DNA of 52,343 nucleotides. It comes from DAONFI01 sp035403485. Its GTDB lineage: Bacteria; Planctomycetota; Phycisphaerae; SM23-33. Where the stretch lies: the NCBI GenBank assembly GCA_964536835.1, contig CAZIAZ010000015.1, forward strand, positions 1 to 52,343. Reading direction: 5' to 3'. The first letter of the stretch is position 1. Every line of letters starts with the position of its first letter. The notes under the pieces were generated by a model. The model was not told the origin of the DNA, searched no databases, and worked only from the letters and a program-made list of their open reading frames with translations. Positions 9,821 through 18,503 of this stretch are shown here, piece after piece. The position numbers and the translations under genes are program-made.

Positions 9821-11263
9821 TCAAAATTCATCCGTCGAAATCATATTCAGCGCTTTTACGTGTCTGCGGGTTTTGGGCAGCATCAACAACAAAAATACCA
9901 ATGCGCTTACGAGGCTCAACGTAAGGATGCCCGGCGTAGACTGTCCCATGAACAGCCACTGTGCATAAGAGCCTGCCTGCCACAGCACAATGCCGCGAAC
10001 CAGTAAAATTCCGCTCAGTAACGTAAGCAGCCGCCACGACCATTTTCTGCCTCTGCCCAGCACGCGAGTGACGTACCACAACGTGCCGCCGCCGACAAAC
10101 AGCAAACCAATCGTCACAAAACCACCCGTCGTATGATTCGCCGGCAGTGTGGCCATTATTACAGCCATAATGACGAATATTATGCCGGCGATACGTCCGA
10201 ACCCTGAAAGAAGGCTAAGAGCAGACGGCATTGTTGACGATGCCGCCTGTGCCTCCATCTGTCGCGTCTGATACAGCGCAATGCCGACGAACAACACCGC
10301 AGCCGTATAACACGCACAGTAACACGCCGCCATGCCGACAAAACTTACCGGTATGGGTTTATTACTCGTAAGCGCATCCAGCGGAAAAAACACTGTCATA
10401 TTCGGCAATAACCAGCAAAGAACATTGATAATCGGCGCCTCCCTGCCGGGCCCGACAAAATACTCGTTCAGCCGCGCGTTTATGAGCAGATACCATGAAC
10501 CGGCGGCAAGTATCAAAAAAGTTATCAGAAGCGTCGGCACCTGGCCCAGCCGCGTACTTGCCGCAGTCGCAACCGCTGTCAACAGAACGATAGCCAAAAA
10601 TATCAGAATCAGCGCAAGTATCAGCGACGGTTTTATATTGTCGTCGCTGAACGTATCGGCGATATTCACAAACTGCCAGTGAAGATCTATGATGCACGAC
10701 AACCCAAACGCCACCGTCATGAACACAAGCAGCGCCATGCAGCCTGTTGCAATAAACGACCAGTTGAACATGTAATTCCCCAAACCACCAAGAATCAGGG
10801 AAATTGCAAAAGCGCTCACTCCAAAAATTATCACCGGCCAATTAATCGGCACCGATGCAGCCGACACGACCTTGTGCCTCACCGTCAGCAGAAAAACAAT
10901 CGACATCAGATAATATGCAATCATTACCGCCAGCGTTATTCCGGAAAATTTTCCGAGCACGAATGTCGCGCGGGCTACTGGTTTCGACGCTACTGTAAGA
11001 GCGGTTCTGTCTTCGATTTCCCTGCCGATAGCTGACGACGCACTCAACGCTGCCGTTATAAATCCCATTATCAGAAGCGTGCTCAAGCCTACGTTCTCCA
11101 TCATCCGTTCATCGGATTTTTCGTAATCAGTGCCCATCGTCATGCCGGAAAGCGGCAGTGACATGACAAGAATCGCGAACGTCAAAAATATCATCACGCC
11201 GAAAATCGGCTGACGTATCGTCTGGAGGAACGTATTTTTCGCTATGGCATAAAATTTTATCAT
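9821..11263 (-). CDS. ABC-2-type permease, second of the operon
   Basis: A 480-residue, mostly hydrophobic protein with about ten to twelve membrane segments. The N-terminus (FYAIAKNTFLQTIRQPIF) and the GREIEDRTALTVASKPV stretch after the second segment are typical of ABC-2 exporter permeases (NatB/YhaP/Nos-type). Unlike the permease at 2132, it has no large soluble insert. Its ATG overlaps the P-type ATPase stop by one base (TAATG), so the two are probably coupled in translation. It likely pairs with the other permease and the ATPase at 3793, although three SPFH genes separate them. A gap of 127 bases follows, without a convincing terminator. Confidence 0.85.
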   Translation of the reverse strand: MIKFYAIAKNTFLQTIRQPIFGVMIFLTFAILVMSLPLSGMTMGTDYEKSDERMMENVGLSTLLIMGFITAALSASSAIGREIEDRTALTVASKPVARATFVLGKFSGITLAVMIAYYLMSIVFLLTVRHKVVSAASVPINWPVIIFGVSAFAISLILGGLGNYMFNWSFIATGCMALLVFMTVAFGLSCIIDLHWQFVNIADTFSDDNIKPSLILALILIFLAIVLLTAVATAASTRLGQVPTLLITFLILAAGSWYLLINARLNEYFVGPGREAPIINVLCWLLPNMTVFFPLDALTSNKPIPVSFVGMAACYCACYTAAVLFVGIALYQTRQMEAQAASSTMPSALSLLSGFGRIAGIIFVIMAVIMATLPANHTTGGFVTIGLLFVGGGTLWYVTRVLGRGRKWSWRLLTLLSGILLVRGIVLWQAGSYAQWLFMGQSTPGILTLSLVSALVFLLLMLPKTRRHVKALNMISTDEF

Positions 11264-13260
11264 TATCTGATTCGTTCAACTTTGGCGAGCTGGTCTTCGC
11301 CGGTTTTTTCATCAAGATGCAGATACTCACCCATTCTCACCAGCCGCGCCGAGTTGAAAATCACAACCGTGGCACTGACGGTATGCAATATGGCTCCCCA
11401 GATTGGCGGAATTTTGCCCAGTCCTGCGCCAATCATGAAAAGGATGATAAAGCAAACGCCGAAAAGCAGGTTCTGATGGACAACGCGGCTGGTGGCGCGG
11501 GAGAGTTCTATAAGGAACGGCAGACGTCGAAGGTCGGTATTCATCAGGGCGATATTGGCGGAATTGATAGCCACGTCGCTGCCTGCGGCGCCCATGGCGA
11601 TGGACAGATCGCCTGCCGCCAGTGCCGGCGCGTCGTTTACGCCATCGCCGACCACCGCGACCCTGTAGCCCGAATCTTTCATCTGGTGCACAAGTTTCAG
11701 TTTGTCAGCCGGCAGCGCTTCAGCCTGCACTTCCGTACAGCCCATTTCGCGGGCTACGCGGCGCGCGACCGACCAGCGGTCGCCGGTTATCATGGCCAAC
11801 TCTCTGATACCTTCGTTATGAAGGCCTTCTATTGCTTCCCGTGCTTCGCCGCGAGTGCGGTCTTCAAGGCCGACCCAGCCCAGCAGACGATTATCCTTGA
11901 CGACGTACAACGTGCTTAATCCTTCAGGTTCGGCGAATTTTTCGTCTTCCATGCTGCGGAAATCCACGCCGCTTTCCGCCAGCCAGGAACGGCGGCCAAC
12001 CATGACGGCTGAGCCTTCAACTTTCGCCGTTACGCCTCTGCCGGTGAGTTCCTCAAACTCCGTCGGACGGGTTATGGCGACTTTAGCCTTTTCGGCTATA
12101 GCAACCACCGCACGAGCCACCGGATGACGAGAATTCTGCTCCGCAGAGGCTGCCGTGGAAAGCAGGTCGGCTGCGTCAACATCAGGAGCGGGCATCATGC
12201 GGGTAACGCTCAGTTCGCCGGTCGTAAGCGTGCCGGTTTTGTCGAACACAAATGCGTTCAAATCTTTGGCGACTTCGAGCATCGAGACGTCTTTTATAAG
12301 AATGCCCAGTCGGGCGGCACAGCTAAGCGCCGCAACCATAGCCGTCGGCACTGCCACCACCAACGCACACGGACACGAAACTACCAGCATGGTAACAGCA
12401 CGTTCAAAATCGCGGGTAAAATATAAAACCGTGCCGGCAATCATCAATATCGTTGGCGTATAGAAACCGCTATAGCGGTCGACCAGACGCATTATCGGAT
12501 GGCGGGAGGATTCGGCTTCCAGGATAAGTTTGCGAACGCGGCCCAGCGTGGTGTCTTCGCCGGCACGGGTTACTTCGATATCCAGAGCGCCGCTGACGTT
12601 ATTCGTGCCTGAAAAAACTTCGTCGCCGATAGCTTTATCCACGGGCAGAGATTCGCCTGTGATATTCGCCTGGTTCACCGTACTCTGGCCGTTGCGAACC
12701 AAGCCGTCGGCCGGAATATTTTCACCCGGCAACACGCGAACCATATCACCAGGCCGCAATTCGGAAGGATCTACTTCTTCTGTTTCGTCGCCGTCATGCA
12801 GGCGCAACGCTTTTTTTGGTGCAAGCTGCAAAAGGCTTTCAATGCTCGCGCGGGCGCCGAGGGCGGTACGGGTCTCTATGAGGTTTGCCAGAAGCAGAAA
12901 GAACGCCACTGCGCCGGCGGCTTTGTAATCGCGGGACGCAATCGCCGCCACCAACGCTAACGCAACCAATTCATCCATATGCGCGTGGCCCTGAACCATT
13001 TCTTCAACCGAGTGCCAAACTATCGGTGCACCCAGCAGGATAGCCCCTATCAACGCCAACGCACTGCTATACGGGTTCTGGCCGTCCATTTCCGTATAGC
13101 TGGAAAAAAACCAGTCGCTGGCATAACTTAAAAATACAAACAGGCCGCCCAAAAGAATACCTACTATCAATAATGTAGTCCTGCCTGTCTGTGCCTCCAA
13201 TGCGTGAGAATCCATGTGATTCTCGGATGAGTGAACGTGAAAAATATCGTGGGCTGGCAT
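11263..13260 (-). CDS. Heavy-metal P1B-type ATPase without HMA domain
   Basis: A 665-residue metal-pumping ATPase. Landmarks in order: actuator TGES (NITGESLPVD), the membrane metal site CPC (SCPCALV, about 296), phosphorylation DKTGT (about 340), the SRHPVA nucleotide motif of P1B pumps, MITGD and GDGVNDAP (about 537). There is no N-terminal HMA domain. Instead the tail is His-rich (HDIFHVHSSENHMDSH). The last membrane helix reads LHTVSATVVIFNSARLV, unlike the Asp-containing Zn/Cd type or the MxxSS Cu type, so the metal is uncertain. GGAG lies seven bases before the ATG. It is the first gene of the eight-gene operon. Confidence 0.93.
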   Translation of the reverse strand: MPAHDIFHVHSSENHMDSHALEAQTGRTTLLIVGILLGGLFVFLSYASDWFFSSYTEMDGQNPYSSALALIGAILLGAPIVWHSVEEMVQGHAHMDELVALALVAAIASRDYKAAGAVAFFLLLANLIETRTALGARASIESLLQLAPKKALRLHDGDETEEVDPSELRPGDMVRVLPGENIPADGLVRNGQSTVNQANITGESLPVDKAIGDEVFSGTNNVSGALDIEVTRAGEDTTLGRVRKLILEAESSRHPIMRLVDRYSGFYTPTILMIAGTVLYFTRDFERAVTMLVVSCPCALVVAVPTAMVAALSCAARLGILIKDVSMLEVAKDLNAFVFDKTGTLTTGELSVTRMMPAPDVDAADLLSTAASAEQNSRHPVARAVVAIAEKAKVAITRPTEFEELTGRGVTAKVEGSAVMVGRRSWLAESGVDFRSMEDEKFAEPEGLSTLYVVKDNRLLGWVGLEDRTRGEAREAIEGLHNEGIRELAMITGDRWSVARRVAREMGCTEVQAEALPADKLKLVHQMKDSGYRVAVVGDGVNDAPALAAGDLSIAMGAAGSDVAINSANIALMNTDLRRLPFLIELSRATSRVVHQNLLFGVCFIILFMIGAGLGKIPPIWGAILHTVSATVVIFNSARLVRMGEYLHLDEKTGEDQLAKVERIR

Positions 13261-13362
13261 TCATCTACTCCGATTATAACTTTTTTTAAAATAATGAATT
13301 ACAGTATATAAAGCCCGCTTTCGCCTGCCGCGGAATCAGTTTTCGCCAAACGTGAAAACAAT

Positions 13363-13379
13363 TACACTTAAAAAGTGTA
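13363..13379. promoter_or_regulatory. Perfect 7-bp inverted repeat before the P-type ATPase operon
   Basis: TACACTT-AAA-AAGTGTA lies in the 175 bases between the ATPase start and the TIR element after leuS. It is in the right place for an operator of the metal-pump operon. It is AT-rich and has no strong T-run, so it is a poor terminator. A TATAAT box close to the start is also present on the minus strand, with only a weak -35. Confidence 0.35.
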
Positions 13380-13435
13380 CGTTTCGAATCTCAACAAAGT
13401 TCACGAATTTTTCAAAAAATCAGTTTGAATTTTTT

Positions 13436-13514
13436 TAGAACCTATCACAAAAACATGGGCATCGCCGAAATCGAGCAATTTTGCTGGCAGCCAAGGTTTT
13501 TGGGATAGATTCTA
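13436..13514 (-). repeat. 79-bp TIR element, copy 2 (complete)
   Basis: Complete copy, inverted relative to copies 1 and 4. The left arm 13436-13460 (TAGAACCTATCACAAAAAC then ATGGGC) is the imperfect reverse complement of the right arm 13490-13514 (GCCAAGG then TTTTTGGGATAGATTCTA). The 29 bases between hold the conserved CGAAATCGAGCAATTTTGC. Both ends are TA, as expected of an element inserted at TA. It directly abuts the leuS stop codon (13515-13517). Confidence 0.85.
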
Positions 13515-16289
13515 TTATTTTACCACTATATTCAGCATCCTGCCGGGTATAAGGATTTTTTTAAAGACAGCCTTGCCGCCAATCTGTGCAGCAACCTTTT
13601 CGTCTGCAATCGCCGCCTCAAATACCGTCTGCTCATCCGCGTCGCTGGAAACGGAGATTTTGGCGCGAATCTTACCGTTCACCTGCACCGGCAATTCAAC
13701 GGTATTTTCCGTCAGCATCGTTTCGTCAAATGACGGGAACGATTCGTGCGCCAGCGATTTTTCGTAGCCCAGCACAGCCCAAAGTTCCTCGGCGATATGC
13801 GGAGCGAACGGCGCCAATACCAGCAGAAATTTTTCCGCCTGTTTTCTGCCGACGCGGCCTGCTTTGAAACACGCATTCACAAATTCCATCATTGCAGCTA
13901 TGGCGGTGTTGAATTTCATACTCTCAACATCTTCGCCGACTTTTTTTATCAGCCGGTTCAGCGGTTTATCCAGCTCGCAGGTGTCTTCATCGGTCATGAT
14001 AGCCGGATTGTCGTCCGTACCTCGAATCATGCGCCAGACGCGTTGCAGGAAACGGTGTACGCCCGGAACATCTCGCGTATTCCACGGTTTCGACGCGTCA
14101 AGCGGGCCCATGAACATTTCATACAGCCTGAACGTATCAGCCCCGAAATCATGAATGATATCATCCGGATTGACGACGTTGCGGAGGCTTTTGGACATTT
14201 TTTCGACGCTCTCGACGAGTTTTTCGCCGGTTTTCGGATGATACGCGCCGTCATCCTTAAAAACCACTTCCGCCGTCGGCACGCATATGCCGCGCGAATC
14301 GCGATATGTAAAACTCGTAATCATGCCCTGGTTAAAAAGTTTCCGGAACGGTTCTGCGGTTTTGACGTATCCCAGGTCAAAAAGCACCTTGTGCCAGAAT
14401 CGACTATACAAAAGGTGCAGTACCGCATGTTCCGCGCCGCCGACGTAAAGGTCCACGCCGCCTTTTTTGTCGTCGCCCATCCAATAATCCGACGCCGCAC
14501 TCCCGCAGAATTTTTGGGAATTTTTCGGGTCGAGATATCGCAGATAGTACCAGCAACTGCCAGCCCATTGCGGCATGGTATTCAATTCGCGCTTTGCCGG
14601 CTCGCCGCAGCTTGGGCAGATGGTATTGACCCAGTCAGTCGCCTTGCCGAGTGGCGGTTGCGGCAGCGCGGCGGGGTCGTCGCTCATGGCTGGTTTAAAA
14701 TCTTCCATATCGGGTAACGTCAATGGAAGCTGACTTTCATCAAGTGCGACCGTGCCGCATTTCGGGCAGTGAACTATCGGGAAGGGTTCGCCCCAGTAAC
14801 GTTGGCGGCTAAACAGCCAGTCGCGCAGTTTGTAATTTGTCGCTCCGGTACCGCAGCCGTTCGTTTCCAGCCATTCGGTCATTTTTTTCTTGGCGGCCTG
14901 TGTTGGCAGCCCGTCGAGAAACCCGCTATTTACCGCAACGCCGTCTCCCGTAAAACCCTTCCAGTCAGTACCGTCGGATGTTTCGACTACCTGTATCACG
15001 GGTAAATCGAATGCGGCGGCAAAATCATAGTCGCGCGTATCGTGCGCTGGAACTGCCATTATCGCGCCCGTGCCGTAGCCCATAAGTACGTAATCAGCCA
15101 CCCATATCGGAATTTTTTTGTCGTTCACAGGATTGACGGCATATGCGCCGGTAAAAACACCGGTTTTATCTTTGGATTCCGTAGTACGTTCGAGATCGGA
15201 TTTGTTGACGGCTTTTGAGACGTATTCTTCAACGGCAGTACGCTGGCCGGCAGTGGTTATTTTTTTTACCAGCATGTGCTCAGGCGCCAATACCATATAA
15301 GTAGCGCCGAAAAGCGTATCCGGCCGCGTGGTATAGACAGTAATCACATCTTCACCGCCGTCGATCGCAAAATCCACCTCGGCGCCGCTGCTTTTGCCTA
15401 TCCAGTTGCGCTGCATGATTTTTATCGGCTCGGGCCAATCGACTCTTTCGATGTCATCCAACAGGCGCTGGGCATACGCGGTTATGCGGAGCATCCACTG
15501 TTTCATGGCGCGGCGGAATACCGGATGATTGCCGCGCTCGCTTTTGCCTTCGTTGGTGACCTCTTCGTTTGCCAACACCGTTCCTAATGCCGGACACCAG
15601 TTTACTGGTACTTCCGACATATATGCCAGTCGCTGGTCGTCTATGAAATCGCGCTGTTCATCTGCAGGCAGTTCGCTGAATTTCAATGCGCCGACAGGAA
15701 TGCCGGCTATCGATTCCATATCGTGATTGACGTCGTAAACTATTTCACCTGACGGCGAGACGAAATAAATATCGCGCATCAGGCGGTCTTTGAGTACCGA
15801 TACCGGCAGAGCTTTCTTTTCAGCCGGGTCGAAGTAGCTATTGAAAAGTTGAAGAAAAATCCATTGCGTCCAGCGATAGTAATTCACATCCGTCGTCGCG
15901 AGTTTTCTCGACCAGTCGTAACTGAAGCCGAACATTTTTATCTGCCGCTCAATGTTTTCGATATTTTTCTCAGTCGTCACGCGCGGGTGCACACCGTGCT
16001 CGACGGCATATTGCTCCGCCGGCAGGCCGAAGCTGTCATAACCCATCGGATGCAGAACATTGAACCCCTTCATGCGTTTGTAGCGGGCTACGATATCCGT
16101 CGCGGTATAACCTTCAGGGTGGCCAACGTGCAGACCCGCGCCGGAAGGATATGGAAACATGTCGAGTACGTAATATTTGGGTTTCGACGAATCAAACCCA
16201 TCCTGGCCGGGATTCGGCTGAACAAACGTGTTATTGTCAGCCCAGTATTTCTGCCACTTACTTTCAATCGTAGAAAAATCGTAACCCAT
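13515..16289 (-). CDS. leuS: Leucyl-tRNA synthetase
   Basis: Class I synthetase that charges tRNA-Leu in the cytoplasm. From the chosen start it has 924 residues, long for LeuS. The HIGH-type motif is in PYPSGAGLHVGHPEGY (about 45-60). An editing (CP1) domain region contains TTRPDTLFGATYMVLAPEH. CPKCG and CPSCGEPAKR are zinc-finger-like pairs, and the KMSKS loop is EKMSKSLRN (about 695). I start at MGYDF, because GGAG lies six bases before it; the longer frame would add seven residues. It is the last gene of ribH-nusB-ftsY-leuS, 120 bases after ftsY. Its stop codon touches a TIR element. Confidence 0.97.
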   Translation of the reverse strand: MGYDFSTIESKWQKYWADNNTFVQPNPGQDGFDSSKPKYYVLDMFPYPSGAGLHVGHPEGYTATDIVARYKRMKGFNVLHPMGYDSFGLPAEQYAVEHGVHPRVTTEKNIENIERQIKMFGFSYDWSRKLATTDVNYYRWTQWIFLQLFNSYFDPAEKKALPVSVLKDRLMRDIYFVSPSGEIVYDVNHDMESIAGIPVGALKFSELPADEQRDFIDDQRLAYMSEVPVNWCPALGTVLANEEVTNEGKSERGNHPVFRRAMKQWMLRITAYAQRLLDDIERVDWPEPIKIMQRNWIGKSSGAEVDFAIDGGEDVITVYTTRPDTLFGATYMVLAPEHMLVKKITTAGQRTAVEEYVSKAVNKSDLERTTESKDKTGVFTGAYAVNPVNDKKIPIWVADYVLMGYGTGAIMAVPAHDTRDYDFAAAFDLPVIQVVETSDGTDWKGFTGDGVAVNSGFLDGLPTQAAKKKMTEWLETNGCGTGATNYKLRDWLFSRQRYWGEPFPIVHCPKCGTVALDESQLPLTLPDMEDFKPAMSDDPAALPQPPLGKATDWVNTICPSCGEPAKRELNTMPQWAGSCWYYLRYLDPKNSQKFCGSAASDYWMGDDKKGGVDLYVGGAEHAVLHLLYSRFWHKVLFDLGYVKTAEPFRKLFNQGMITSFTYRDSRGICVPTAEVVFKDDGAYHPKTGEKLVESVEKMSKSLRNVVNPDDIIHDFGADTFRLYEMFMGPLDASKPWNTRDVPGVHRFLQRVWRMIRGTDDNPAIMTDEDTCELDKPLNRLIKKVGEDVESMKFNTAIAAMMEFVNACFKAGRVGRKQAEKFLLVLAPFAPHIAEELWAVLGYEKSLAHESFPSFDETMLTENTVELPVQVNGKIRAKISVSSDADEQTVFEAAIADEKVAAQIGGKAVFKKILIPGRMLNIVVK

Positions 16290-16409
16290 CATTAACTCCA
16301 GAAATTTCAATTTGTCAATTGCAGATTGGAAATTGAATTACACTACACACCATTAAACGCTTGCTTACAATTTGCCTTTTGCAACTTTCAATTTACAATT
16401 CAAAAAATT

Positions 16410-17330
16410 TCACTCAAACAGCGCATTTACGAATTTTTCGGGGTCGAAAAGTTCTACGTCCTCGAATTTTTCGCCGACGCCGACGAATTTTACAGGCAGG
16501 TTGATTTCATCGCGTATTGCCACGACGATACCGCCTCTGGCCGTGCCGTCGAGTTTCGCAAGAAAAATGCCCGTGGCATCGATAGCTTTCATAAACGCGC
16601 GTGCCTGATTGATGGCATTCTGGCCGGTTGTGGCGTCCAGTACCAACAGAACCTCATGCGGCGCGCCTGGAAGTTTTTTTGCGACCACGTCGCGTATCTT
16701 GGTAAGTTCGCGCATGAGATTTTCCTGCGTATGCAGACGGCCGGCAGTGTCTACCAGCAGAATATCGAGGTTATGGGCGATGGCCTGTTCGCAGGCTTCA
16801 TAAACGACGGCGGCAGGGTCTTTTTTCCCCGAACCCTTGACGATATCACAGCCAATGCGGTCAGCCCATATCGTCAGCTGTTCGACGGCTGCGGCTCGAA
16901 AAGTATCAGCTGCCGCAAGCAGGACTTTTTTACCTTCCGAATGAAACTGATACGCAAGTTTGGCGATGGACGTTGTTTTGCCCGCGCCGTTAATGCCGGC
17001 GACAAGTATGACCGTCGGCCCATTTTGTGCGAATTTTATCGCACGGTCGCCGGCTGGCCAATATTGCTTCAACTGCGATTTGAGAAATTCGATTACCTGT
17101 TCGCCCTGTTCTATTTCTCCGTTTTTACAGGCCGTCTGCAGATTATCTATAATCCGCATAGTTGATTTTACGCCGATATCCGCCTGGATTAACGTCATTT
17201 CAAGTTCTTCAAGCAGGGCGGCGTCTATTTGTCGGCCGGCAAGCAATCCGCGCAATGTGCCCAGTACGCCTGCCTTTGTGCGCTTCAGCCCCTTGAGTAA
17301 TCTGTCCACCGCTTTACGAAACAACGCCAT
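16410..17330 (-). CDS. ftsY: Signal recognition particle receptor FtsY
   Basis: A 306-residue SRP GTPase that docks SRP-ribosome complexes at the inner membrane. The N domain is about 1-95. The NG GTPase has P-loop GINGAGKTTSIAKL, DTFRAAAVEQL, DTAGRLHTQ and the TKLDGTARGG-like end AKLDGTARGG; the C-terminus GVGEKFEDVELFDPEKFV is diagnostic. The acidic A domain of E. coli FtsY is absent and the N-terminus is basic, a common short form. AAGGAG precedes the start. It lies 14 bases after nusB, in a housekeeping operon. Confidence 0.97.
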   Translation of the reverse strand: MALFRKAVDRLLKGLKRTKAGVLGTLRGLLAGRQIDAALLEELEMTLIQADIGVKSTMRIIDNLQTACKNGEIEQGEQVIEFLKSQLKQYWPAGDRAIKFAQNGPTVILVAGINGAGKTTSIAKLAYQFHSEGKKVLLAAADTFRAAAVEQLTIWADRIGCDIVKGSGKKDPAAVVYEACEQAIAHNLDILLVDTAGRLHTQENLMRELTKIRDVVAKKLPGAPHEVLLVLDATTGQNAINQARAFMKAIDATGIFLAKLDGTARGGIVVAIRDEINLPVKFVGVGEKFEDVELFDPEKFVNALFE

Positions 17331-17344
17331 CCTTGAAAATCTCC

Positions 17345-17806
17345 TTATCCATCGGCTTCGTCGGCTTTAGCCATTTCAGCACCAGAATCTTCCGAACTCA
17401 CGTCGCAGACTTCGCGGGCGACGGCATCGAGTACGCCGTTTACGAAACGCGGGCTTTCGGCAGTGGAAAATTCTTTCGCCAGCCGGATAGCCTCCGATAT
17501 TACAATTTTGTACGGCAGCGTACAAAGACGAAGCTCATGTGCGCCAAGGCGCAGAATATTTCTGTCCACCAGTGCGAGCCGCGAAAGGTCCCAATGCCTG
17601 GCATGACGCGCCAGCAGCGCATCGCAGCCGTCGCGATCTGTCATCACTTCAGTGATAAGTTCGATAGCTCTTTTGACAATACCCGCAGCTTCATGGCTGT
17701 CGCGTATAAAATGTTCCACGAGCGGCATGGCAACCATGCCCTGCGCATCAAGGCAGCACAAGCCCTGCAACGCAAGCCTTCTGGAACGATGTTGAGAACT
17801 GCTCAT
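17345..17806 (-). CDS. nusB: Transcription antitermination factor NusB
   Basis: A 153-residue all-helical RNA-binding protein that joins NusE (S10) on boxA during rRNA transcription. The N-terminus SSQHRSRRLALQGLCCLDAQ and the C-terminal helices VISEAIRLAKEFSTAESPRF plus VNGVLDAVAREV match the family. A short acidic tail (SSEDSGAEMAKADEADG) is extra. It sits between ribH (60 bases upstream) and ftsY (14 bases downstream). The ribH-nusB pair is a widespread gene order. Confidence 0.95.
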   Translation of the reverse strand: MSSSQHRSRRLALQGLCCLDAQGMVAMPLVEHFIRDSHEAAGIVKRAIELITEVMTDRDGCDALLARHARHWDLSRLALVDRNILRLGAHELRLCTLPYKIVISEAIRLAKEFSTAESPRFVNGVLDAVAREVCDVSSEDSGAEMAKADEADG

Positions 17807-17866
17807 TTCAACTCGCTTTTTTGTTATAACCTTGCAATCAGACAGACGGCCAAAACGTATCGCGGG

Positions 17867-18340
17867 TCACTTGCCCGAAAGTTCGCCCAGCAGGTTCACC
17901 ATTTCCAGCGCCGCCAGTGCCGCTTCCGCGCCCTTGTTGCCGCTCTTGGCGCCTGCGCGGTCGATAGCCTGCTCGACCGTATCGCACGTCAATACGCCGA
18001 ATATGCACGGTTTGCCGGTAGACAGGCCGACTTGCCCTATGCCCTTGGCGACTTCCGCGGCGACGTATTCGTAATGATCCGTACCGCCGCGAATAACAGC
18101 GCCGAGGCATACGACGGCGTCATATCGGCCGCCTTCCGCCAGATGTTTGGCGATAACCGGAATTTCAAAACTTCCAGGCGCCCAGACAACTTCTATCTGT
18201 TCTTCTTTCACGCCGTGGCGGCTCAGCGCGTCGAGCGCGCCGCCGAGCAGTTTGTTGGTGATAAACTCGTTAAACCGGCCTACGACAATGGCGAATTTCA
18301 CGCCGGCTTGCGCCGTCAGTTTGCCCTGATATACTTTCAT
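17867..18340 (-). CDS. ribH: 6,7-dimethyl-8-ribityllumazine synthase
   Basis: Penultimate enzyme of riboflavin synthesis; it condenses the pyrimidinedione with a four-carbon phosphate. 157 residues from the chosen start. Family motifs are VGRFNEFITNKLLGGALDAL, WAPGSFEIP, CLGAVIRGGTDHYEYV (with the catalytic His) and FGVLTCDT. I start at MKVYQG because CAGGAG lies eight bases upstream. The 163-base divergent spacer to the CPBP gene shows no FMN-riboswitch pattern. A TATACT box lies about 35 bases before the start with a weak -35, so this is probably the operon promoter region. Confidence 0.96.
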   Translation of the reverse strand: MKVYQGKLTAQAGVKFAIVVGRFNEFITNKLLGGALDALSRHGVKEEQIEVVWAPGSFEIPVIAKHLAEGGRYDAVVCLGAVIRGGTDHYEYVAAEVAKGIGQVGLSTGKPCIFGVLTCDTVEQAIDRAGAKSGNKGAEAALAALEMVNLLGELSGK

Positions 18341-18503
18341 GTCGGTTTCTCCTGACAAATAGGGACATCAAGTATATGCTTTATCGACCTGAAATGGAAT
18401 ACTTTCGTCAGCCTGCAGCAGAAAATCTTGGCCTTCAATTTTTCAAATCCAACTGTAAATTAGAATTGCTCTGTTCAGTCGATTTTTGTAAATTGCATCA
18501 TTG

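Noticed and set aside
18341..18503. FMN riboswitch before ribH.
   Set aside because: The conserved RFN blocks are not visible in this spacer.
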